Assembly (NCBI GenBank): GCA_037127315.1
Contig: JBBBDQ010001027.1
Location: 4,387,001 to 4,451,000 of the forward strand
Reading direction: 5' to 3'
Length of the DNA: 64,000 nt
DNA from: Ascarosepion bandense
Lineage: Eukaryota; Mollusca; Cephalopoda; Sepiida; Sepiidae
A program made the translations under genes and the position numbers. A model generated the notes under the pieces. That model was not told the DNA's origin. It was given only the letters and a program-made list of their open reading frames with translations, and ran no database searches. The first letter of the stretch is position 1. Each line of letters starts with the position of its first letter. This document shows positions 43,636-51,344 of this stretch, piece by piece.

Positions 43636-44600
43636 CCTGTGTGACAAAAATTTTAAAAATTGTGAAACAGCAGTGAGGTTTATCATCAACATAGGTGCTG
43701 ACACGAACGTTATCTCAACCAAAACAAAAAAAAAATCTGAGAAACATCTTTTTTAAAACCAGTAAATGGCATCTTCACAAGTCCTGGAGGACGAGTCGAA
43801 TGAATTTGAAAAATCAATACCATGACACAAGAAAATAAGGACCAATATTATTTGGAGTTTGAGTTTTGTTAAACAGTATATCAACCTGTGTGTGTCATTT
43901 AATCCCAAAAACTTAGGGTTTTAAGGTTTTTTTTAATGATCAGTTATACTGAGAAGGTTGATTTAGTCACATTTTGATGAAAACTTTTTTTTATTTTAGA
44001 AAACTGAAGATGTCTTCTAGTTTTCTATTTAAAAATGTATTGCTGGTAATAATTTTTTTCTTTTTAAAATGTATTATGGTAATTTTTTTCTTTCAAAAAT
44101 GTATCGTTGGTAATATTTTTCCTTCAAAAATGTATATTTTTCGATAAAAGTTTATTTTTATGTACATAAAAGTCTGTTTTTATACTTTCATAGTGTTTTA
44201 TCCCCAGTTTGGAGATAAACTATTTGCCCATAGCTGGGACCCTAACAGGTGCTACCACTCTGGGTCAGAGTAGACCTGAGAACAACAGCAATTAAGTGGT
44301 GGTTCCATGCTCTTCACAACCTCCCAATCAGGGGGCTTGCTGCCGGATGCAGTTTACCGTCATGCCCAGGACCCAATGGTCATTTGCAACTAAACAAATG
44401 CCAAGAAGGATCCAAAGAATTGGTATGATAGCCTAAAATATCTCAATAGTTGGAAAAGTATCTTAAAAAAATATGCGTTTTTTGTAACATACACCATCCA
44501 ACAAAAAGTAAAGAAAAATAAAAAACACCACCACTTTCACAAGATCAGTAGCGAAGAATTGGTTCAAATATTTTTACTCACTAAGGATACAGATATATAT
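43636..44600. other. Spacer with dispersed repeat remnants
   Basis: 43850-43920 carries the ATATCAACC...GGGTCATTTAAT repeat; 44030-44140 four short AAAATGTAT..TGGTAAT units; 44210-44320 the repeat shared with 38.6 kb. TA microsatellite at 44592-44614. No gene seen. Confidence 0.45.
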
Positions 44601-44614
44601 ATATATATATATAT

Positions 44615-44733
44615 GCTTACGGATATATATCACGTTGAATACACCAGTTCTAGCTTGATCACCAAAGTTAAGCAATGTTGAGCCTGGTCAGTACTTAGAT
44701 GGGTAACTGCTTGGGAATACCAGGTGCTGTAAG
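44615..44733 (+). pseudogene. 5S rRNA-derived head of composite SINE, copy 2
   Basis: GCTTACGGATATATATCACG through GGAATACCAGGTGCTGTAAGC, about 119 bp. The box A region AAAGTTAAGCAATG and the box C region GATGGGTAACTGCTTGGG are diverged from functional 5S. It is followed directly by the tRNA-like body. Confidence 0.8.
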
Positions 44734-44934
44734 CATTTATTGATGGATGTGCATGGTGGTTCAGCAGATATCAGCTGGGAAAGAGAAATCAGTGAGCCGA
44801 GTTCGAATTCCAGTCAAACGCCCTGCATTCACTTGTGCACTGGTACCCTTGGGAAAGATATTAATCCGTCCCTTCCCTTCAGTTATGGGTTAAATAACAG
44901 GGCAGGACTTGGGACCCTGCCCTTAAACAAATTC
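44734..44934 (+). mobile_element. tRNA-like body and 3' hairpin of composite SINE, copy 2
   Basis: Pol III A box TGGTTCAGCAG (44757-44767, fits TRGYNNARNNG) and B box GTTCGAATTCC (44801-44811) are 33 bases apart. The body ends in an 8-bp hairpin AGGGCAGG (44899-44906) / CCTGCCCT (44916-44923). This copy shows the order 5S - tRNA-like - hairpin most clearly. Confidence 0.8.
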
Positions 44935-45230
44935 CAGTGAAACTTTCTCCATTGGGGAGAAAGTCGGCTCAACCCCGACCAGGGTGTATGCGGCTTGGAC
45001 ATACAGATATATTGTCACAATAAGAAGATCAATCCAATAACAAACAAGTTTTAGGGAAGTTGAAAAATTTCTTCTCCCATTGAGAGTGTAAATAGGAAAA
45101 AGTTCTCAAGTTATGTTTTCAAAGATTTTGCAGACAGTTAAACACAAAACACAGGTCCAAATTCTCTTCAAGAGAATGGTGAAGGGGAAAGCGACGTTAA
45201 AAGATTGAATTTTGAAGAGAATTTTGAAAA
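44935..45230. other. SINE tail and spacer
   Basis: A GAGAAAG stem-loop-like block (TTTCTCCATTGGGGAGAAA, 44944-44962) directly follows the SINE. The rest is unclassified. Confidence 0.4.
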
Positions 45231-45233
45231 AAA

Positions 45234-45803
45234 ATTGGTAAATTTTTTATTTGTTCCCCAAAGGCCTTTACCCCTTCAAATCTTTCCTTAATTACATGCA
45301 AATGTATATGCTGACCTCAAATCAATAATTGTTTATGGAAGAAACCTACCTTTTTTCATGTTAAGGACCAGAAAAAAATTAGACTATATCTCACCCCTTA
45401 CCACAGTTCTGATTCACTGCTGAATGACTTGAGGCGTAGGATACTTATTTTGGTTTGTTTACTTCCTTTGAGCAAATACTCTACAATTTGTTTGGGTTCG
45501 GAAATCAATTTCCGCATAGTAATTGCAAAAAGGAAGTAAATTGGTCGAAAAATCGGCAAACTACGCGTGAAGTCATTCTGCAGTGAATAACATTTGTTGA
45601 AGCATGGATATGGGGTGAGATAAACAGCGAAAAGAAGTTCAATATTTTTCTGGTTGTAAACTTGAAAAAAGGTAGGTTTCGTCAATAAACAATTATTGAT
45701 TTGAGTTCAGCATTTACATTTGCACGGAAATAAGGATGTTTTGGAAAGATTTGAAGGGGTAAAGGCCTTCAGGGAACAAAACAAAAATTTACCAAATAAT
45801 CAA
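45234..45803. mobile_element. Foldback / long-TIR element of about 570 bp
   Basis: The left arm starts GGTAAATTTTTTATTTG and contains AAAGGCCTTTACCCCTTCAAATCTTTCC, TCAATAATTGTTTAT and GAAACCTACCTTTTTTC. The right arm repeats all of these in reverse order and complement, ending CAAAAATTTACC at about 45803. Each arm is about 170-200 bp or more and imperfect; pairing may extend nearly to the centre (about 45510). No transposase. Confidence 0.8.
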
Positions 45804-46097
45804 ACACATTTCAAGTATTAAGGGCATACCAGAGAATGCCAATTCAAACCACAGGAGCCAGTCCAACTGAATTCATTATGAGAAGGAAAATAAGAATGAC
45901 ACTACCTTTAAATCCAAAAAGTTATGACTACGATGACCAGATTTTACACAAATTAGGGCGATAGATGAACTAGCAAAAACTAAAATGGAAAAGTATTTAA
46001 AAAGATTCCATGATAAAATAGGAGAAAGAATTTGAATAAAATCAGAATTAAAATTGAAAAATATTGTATTTGTCAATACTACTGAGATGAAGTAATA
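45804..46097. other. Spacer, nothing recognised
   Basis: AT-rich; the minus ORF at 45876-46118 shows only hydrophobic low-complexity sequence. Confidence 0.35.
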
Positions 46098-46130
46098 TCT
46101 AAATATAAACTTATTCATAAATGAAACTTA

Positions 46131-46172
<42 letters not shown>

Positions 46173-46838
46173 ATTTCCTATAGACTCTGAAACGGCTGAA
46201 CTGATTTTCTTGAAAATTTACACAGTTGTAATATAAGCCTCTGCGAGTGTTCTTAGCTATGTTTTGTGTCGAGGTACACCCAATAAATATTGAAAATCGA
46301 TAATTGAAAACATCGGGTTATAGAAGGAGTGGTTTGATTTTAAGTAAATTTGATACACTCAGAGACAAAGACATAAGAAACGATATTCAGAAGTTTCAAT
46401 GTTGCAGTTCTTACAATTAGTGCAGAAAATTGAAAATATATATATATATATATATAAAAGGCAAGATGCGTGTGTCTGTTTATCTGCCTGTATGTCTGTA
46501 TTTTTTCAGCCCTTTTATTTTAGTTTTTGCTTCGGGTTTGGCTCTAAGTAGATATAATTGTAGTTCTTAGTCTCAGCTATGATACCATTTACTCAGAGGA
46601 CTTATTTAGCCTTCAAAATTCAGTTTACGAAGAAAAAACTTATTTGATATCGATACCAGGAAATCAAAATTTGACTTACATCCATCCATTTTTCTTTCAG
46701 TCTACAGTTTCGCTTTAACTGGAAACAACTATTGCTTTTTAGTCTTTCGTGCCAATGTCCAAAGAGTCTGAGCTCCAGGACCATGGATTAGTTTTAAAGC
46801 TTTCATTACACCCGAGCAACACCGGGCTATACTGCTAG
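46098..46838 (+). mobile_element. Non-autonomous Helitron, copy 3
   Basis: TCTAAATATAAAC to CCGGGCTATACTGCTAG followed by T, same family as 6469 and 12996. (GT)n at 46134-46170 and (TA)n at 46436-46457. The full-length internal arrangement is kept, and the 3' end is intact. Confidence 0.75.
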
Positions 46839-46854
46839 TTTACAATATTACAAT

Positions 46855-47110
46855 ATTTACTGTTGTCTTCTTACTTATTGCCATGTTTAGAGCATTTTGG
46901 CCATAGTATACTCTGGCCTTCTTCAAGTGCTAGAAATTTTAAACAGAACACTTTATTTTGATCACTGGGGTATATCATTCTCATACAATGTACGATCCCA
47001 CTTCCATATGCCATATCCTTAAGGACACAAGGCCCAGTAGACATAAGCACTGATAAATTTCAGTGATTGACCCAAAGAGTTGTAAGTTCAATTCCTGACT
47101 ACAGCAGTGG
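46855..47110 (-). repeat. GTGTACA-family repeat, copy 4, with tRNA-like B box
   Basis: On the minus strand: TTGAAGAAGGCCA, GAGTATACTA, TGGCC, AAAATGCTCTAAACATGGC. The stem is GGCCA/TGGCC, changed on both sides relative to GGCTG/CAGCC elsewhere. Upstream (47030-47110), the plus strand has AGTTCAATTCC, which fits a Pol III B box. Confidence 0.6.
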
Positions 47111-47144
47111 TGAACAAATAACTTAGAGAGATAAATTAAAAGAA

Positions 47145-47505
47145 AATAAAATGAATGAGATATGAGATAAAAAGAAGAAATATATGATAAGATAAAGAAC
47201 AAATAGGAAACATTTATCAAACTAACATGTTTCACTATTATTAAAGCTTCATCAGAGAATGAGATATGGAGAAAAAGAAGAAAGAAATATATGATAAGAT
47301 AAAGAACAAATAGGAAACGTTTATCAATCTAACATGTTTCAATTTTATTAAAGCTTCATCAGAGAATGAGATATGGAGAAAATGAAGAAAGAAATATGTG
47401 ATAAGATAAAGAACAAATAGGAAACGTTTATCAATCTAACATGTTTCAGTTTTATTAAAGCTTCATCAGAGAATGAGATATGGAGAAAAAGAAGAAAGAA
47501 ATTCA
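47145..47505. repeat. 107-bp tandem repeat, three units
   Basis: TCAGAGAATGAGATATGGAG recurs at 47252, 47359 and 47466 (exact 107-bp steps). On the minus strand each unit has CTGATGAAGCTTTAATAA..., then GAAACATGTTAG, a hammerhead-like core whose stem II pairs poorly. Confidence 0.9.
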
Positions 47506-48590
47506 GGTATTTTTACTTTTGTGTTGTTTGAGTTTTATTGGTTAATCACCTTTGATGTGGATTTTATTTGTTTTACTTTCGTATCATTTATGCTATTCCA
47601 AATTTAAGGAGAGACGACATGTACATTCAAATTTCAAATGAGATTTGATAATTGAAACTCGTCATTTTTTTAAAGGGAATTCTTTCTCTTTCATTTACTT
47701 TAGGATTTTATTTCCCTGAAAATATCATAAAAAATCTCGTTCAGTTAACCCATCACTCCCATTGGAGCGTAGGCCATTGATGATCCCTAACAAGTGTACT
47801 CTGTTCTCGGCTAGTTTGTTGTTGTCGATGCTTCTGTAACTTGTATTTTCTGCAGGTAGCACTCAACTCTACACAAACCCATTGTTCCTCGAGGTAAGAT
47901 AATTCAGTTTCCAGTTGGTTTTGAATTCAGTTTTCCTTTCTCTTCAACTGGTCACCATCAAAAAATATGGAACCAAGTCTGTCTTTCTATTTGCCTAAAG
48001 CTAAGGGAGAAAAAATGGAATCACACCTTTCCCAAGAACATGTAATGATCTCGACTGGAATTTGAATTCAACTCTCAGATTCTTCAATTCAAGCTGTAAT
48101 CCATTACTCCGCTATGAATAATACAAAGGGATGTTTGTTGTCAGTTTACAATTCAGATAAGGCAAGTTTAAGTTTTTTGTTTAAAAATATGAATTTTGAA
48201 ATTGACGTTTAGTCTAATAAAGCTAGGTGGATACTATTTGAGAAGTTAGTTCTTGATCTTTTGACCTTTAAACTTTAGGGCCTGAAAGGGGCATTAATCT
48301 GAAAGAAGATTAAAATGCCAAGAAAATAACTTGAAATATTGAAATCATTGAATTTTCTAATTATTGCTTTATTATAAAGAAGGGAAATAACCCCATTTAA
48401 TTATACTTTAGTTACTTCCCTTGAAAATCAAATGATTGTTTTTTATTTTTTTGTTTTTTTTTTCTTTTTCATATTTGGTCTTTACACCAAAGAATAGGCA
48501 AATGTGAGAGATATATATGCAGAAAATGGACTCGTCATACCGAGTTCAATTTCCGGAATAATTTGTTGCGTTCACTTTCTAACTTTTACT
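47506..48590. other. Spacer; donor of a 130-bp block reused at 49.97 kb
   Basis: 47569-47698 (TGTTTTACTTTCGTATCATTT...TTCTTTCTCTTTCATTT) is found again at 49968-50097. The rest shows no supportable feature. Confidence 0.5.
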
Positions 48591-48591
48591 G

Positions 48592-49095
48592 TTCAGTCAA
48601 TCAGCTATATGCCATACGTGATACACGCTTGGGCGATCATGTCTCAAAAGAAATATGACAGTCAAATTTACTGGGCAGATGATTTTCCCACAGTAAGTTG
48701 TCATTACTATCTGTGGTAGACTGGTTGCCAACCAAGGCTACAGATTCAATCTGTTCTGCGATTTGATGCATAGCTGGGGGAGAGAAGAGACAGATTATAT
48801 TACAGTGTAACCCTGATATAAGAGTGTTGTCAGAACTGTATAAAATTTATCTTATATCCGGGTTTACCTTATATCCGGGTTTGGTCTGTTTTAGAAACAG
48901 TACCACAGGCTCTAATTTGGGATTAAAGAAAATGTCTCTTATATCTGGGTTTATCATATATCCGGATCTCTTATATCCGGGTTATACCATATTAGTCAAT
49001 AGTAATTAGTGAAAATCAGTTTATTACTTCATAGCAATAGACAACTAATCCCCCACTTTAGCCAATAGAAGGGTTACTTATTTTTACCTATTATA
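48592..49095 (+). mobile_element. Tetraloop SINE-like repeat copy 5, interrupted by a MITE
   Basis: GCCATACGTGATACACGCTTGGG at 48611, a decayed hairpin (CATGTCTCAAAAGAAATATG), and the distal AATCCCCCAC (about 49049). The 48803-48989 insertion splits it. Confidence 0.65.
48803..48989. mobile_element. Pogo/Tigger-like MITE
   Basis: Left end CAGTGTAACCCTGATATAAG, right end CTTATATCCGGGTTATACCA, imperfect inverted repeats each flanked by TA. Internally it repeats CTTATATCCGGGTTT several times. 187 bp, no coding. Confidence 0.7.
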
Positions 49096-49375
49096 TTCAG
49101 TCAGTTAAGTGCCATACGTGATACACGCTTGGGCGATCATGTCTTGAAAGAAACATGACTGACTGGGCAGAAAATTTTCCCACAGTAGGTTACCATTACT
49201 TTCTGTGGTTGACTGGTTGCCAACCAAAGCTATAGAACCCAGTCTTTCCTGTTATTTAACCCATAGTTGGAGGGAGAAAAGATGGATTAATACTTTTCTC
49301 ACATAAGTGAAGCCAACAAATTCAACTGGAATAGCCAATATCCATTGCACCACAAGGCACATCCAAATTTTACCG
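49096..49375 (+). mobile_element. Tetraloop repeat copy 6 fused to inverted tRNA-like SINE body
   Basis: Decayed hairpin CATGTCTTGAAAGAAACATG (49139-49158). At CCTGTTATTT (about 49249) it changes into AACCCATAGTTGGAGGGA, the inverted SINE body, which lacks the B-box region. Junction identical to that at about 17402. Confidence 0.65.
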
Positions 49376-49700
49376 TTACTCATCTGATAATGAGGTTCTT
49401 GTAAGGGCATACAATGAGCAAAGAGTCTATATTATGAGGATATGTAGGATAGATAACAACTGATCTTAGACTTGAAAAGATAAACATGGTAGTGATCAGA
49501 GAAGAATCCACTTGGTTGTTGGTTGGTTGTTTTGTTTTTATGGCATATCAACCTTGGTGGGTCATTTATTGCCAACTAAACTTTATTTATTTATTGCTGG
49601 TAATACATTTTTCTTTCAACAATTTACTGTTGTTTTTATATAAGTTTTGTGTTTAGTAATACTTTTTTTCTTTTTGAGTATCAAGATTCATTGAGATTTC
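49376..49700. repeat. Spacer and SINE 3' tail repeat
   Basis: 49515-49700 (TTGGTTGTTTTG...TTATGGCATATCAACC...AGTAATACTTTTT) matches 22915-23040 plus 23905-23950, suggesting that the GGCATATCAAC block belongs to the far 3' tail of the composite SINE. Confidence 0.5.
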
Positions 49701-49705
49701 TTTTT

Positions 49706-49890
49706 AAGGGCAGGGTCCCCAAGTCCTACCCTTGTTATTTAACCCCTAACTGGAGGGAAGGGACGGATTAATACCTTTCCCAAGGGTACCAGTGCTTAAG
49801 TGAATGCAGGGTATTCAACTGGAATTCAAACTTGGCTCACCGACGTTGTCTTTCTGAGCTGATATCCATAATGCACATCCGTCACTAAAC
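49706..49890 (-). mobile_element. tRNA-like body of composite SINE, copy 3
   Basis: The inverse of the AGGGCAGG hairpin at 49706-49735, GGATTAATACC, then a decayed B box (GGAATTCAAACTTGG). It joins the 5S concatemer at its sense 5' side. Confidence 0.7.
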
Positions 49891-50499
49891 GCTAACAGCA
49901 CCTGGTATTCCCAAGTGGTCACCCATCTAAGTACTGACCAGGCTCAACGTTGCTTAACTTTGGTGATTGTTTTACTTTCGTATCATTTATGCTATTCCAA
50001 ATTTAAGGAGAGACGACATGTTCATTCAAATTTCAAATAATGAGATTTGATAATTGAAACTCGTCATTTGTTTAAAGGGAATTCTTTCTCTTTCATTTCA
50101 AGAGACTTGAAGCAACAGAAACAAAGAAAAGACAACTGAACTGTTACGTAATATCAGTCCTCCTATATGGCAGTGAATGCTGGACAATCTCCTCACAGAT
50201 GAAGAAGACACGTGAAGCAACAGAAACAAAGAAAAGACAACTGAACTGTTATGTAATATCAGTCCTCCTATATGGCAGTGAATGCTGGACAATCTCCTCA
50301 CAGATGAAGAAGACACGTGAAGCAACAGAAACAAAGAAAAAGTACTGAACTGTTACGTAATATCAGTCCTCCTATATGGCAGTGAATGCTGGACAATCTC
50401 CTCACAGATGAAGAAGACACGTGAAGCAACAGAAACAAAGAAAAAACTACTGAACTATTATGTAATATACCAGTGTATTCAACGTGATATGGCTGTAAT
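49891..50499 (-). pseudogene. 5S-derived unit split by a 503-bp insertion
   Basis: 49891-49966 carries the 3' two-thirds of 5S (in reverse), up to GGTGAT. 50470-50499 carries the 5' end (CCAGTGTATTCAACGTGATATGG). Roughly ten bases between them are missing. The insert is a 130-bp block copied from 47.57 kb plus 3.5 units of the 105-bp RT repeat. Confidence 0.8.
49968..50469 (+). repeat. Insert: 130-bp copied block plus 105-bp RT repeat units
   Basis: 49968-50097 equals 47569-47698. From 50100, three and a half units (GAAGCAACAGAAACAAAG...CTCCTCACAGATGAAGAAG) follow, of the same repeat as 51.35-53.95 kb, ending at ATGTAATATAC. Confidence 0.85.
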
Positions 50500-50521
50500 C
50501 ACATACATCCGTCACTAAATA

Positions 50522-50638
50522 CTTACAGCACCTGGTATTCCCAAGCAGTCACCCATCTAAGTACTGACCAGGCTCAATGTTGCTTAACTTCGGTGATCGA
50601 GTGAGAACCGGTCTATTCAACAGGATATGGCCATAAGC
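50522..50638 (-). pseudogene. 5S-derived unit, concatemer unit 2
   Basis: Almost full-length 5S in reverse, with CGAAGTTAAGCAACA (box A) and GATGGGTGACTGCTTGGG (box C region). 138 bp from the next unit. Confidence 0.8.
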
Positions 50639-50658
50639 ACGCACATCCGTCACAAAAC

Positions 50659-50776
50659 GCTTACAGCACCTGGTATTCCCAAGTGGTCACCCATCTAAGT
50701 ACTGACCAGGCTCAACGTTGCTTAACTTCGGTGATCGAGTGAGAACCGGTGTATACAACGTGATATGGCCGTAGGC
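50659..50776 (-). pseudogene. 5S-derived unit, concatemer unit 3, with TTTT downstream
   Basis: Best 5S match of the group (starts GCCTACGGCCATATCACGTTG). Uniquely, its 3' flank on the minus strand is GCGTTTTGTGAC (AAAA at 50654-50657), a minimal Pol III terminator. It may be a transcribable 5S variant. Confidence 0.8.
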
Positions 50777-50796
50777 ACGCACATCTGTCACTAAAC

Positions 50797-50914
50797 GCTT
50801 ACAGCACCTGGTATTCCTAAGGGGTCACCCATCTAAGTACTGACCAGGCTCAACGTTGCTTAACTTCGGTGATCGAGCGAGAACCAGTGTATTCAATATG
50901 ATATCACCGTAAGC
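50797..50914 (-). pseudogene. 5S-derived unit, concatemer unit 4 (5'-most in sense)
   Basis: 5S in reverse with a diverged 5' end (GCTTACGGTGATATCATATTG). Spacing to unit 3 is exactly 138 bp; the 3' flank GCGTTTAGTGAC has only TTT. Confidence 0.8.
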
Positions 50915-51340
50915 CGAATCCACTTGGAAATCTGTTCCAAGTTGCAACAGTTTCGAGGAAGCTGCCTGTGTTGAACTTCTTCCTTAACAATAAAAAATAA
51001 AAGAAATGAGAAGAAATCAACTCAGTGTTGGGGATCTGGTGGGTCCTAGTTGTTAAATTTAAGTTTTGTTTAACAGCCTATCAATCTCTGTGGGTTATTT
51101 AATGCCAAAAAAGAAGGGCGTTAAGGTATTTTTTTTAATGTTTGGTTATTGTGAGAAGGTTGATTTAGTAAAATGTTGATGAAAAATTGTTTTTATTTAT
51201 TCTATATCTTATTTTTTTTATTTTACAAAACACACCAAAACACGCACACAGCATGTTTAAGGATCTGGTGATATGGGAGTTCTGGATTGGTCAGAGAACA
51301 CTCCGATTACAACCTGTCTTCTTTCTATTACAACAAAGGA
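50915..51340. other. Spacer with GGCATATCAAC-type repeat
   Basis: 51055-51180 repeats the CCTATCAATCTCTGTGGGTTATTTAATGCC block also at 43.87 kb. No gene. Confidence 0.45.
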
Positions 51341-51344
51341 TGAA

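Noticed and set aside
44734..44811. Functional tRNA gene
   Set aside because: A and B boxes are present but no cloverleaf or clear anticodon stem; it is part of a repeated SINE.
47035..47110. Stand-alone tRNA from the AGTTCAATTCC box
   Set aside because: No matching A box at proper spacing and no cloverleaf; the segment recurs in a dispersed repeat.
50522..50914. Functional 5S rRNA gene cluster
   Set aside because: Spacers are only ~20 bp, units carry substitutions in conserved sites, and the cluster is joined to a SINE body; unit 3 alone remains a possible exception.
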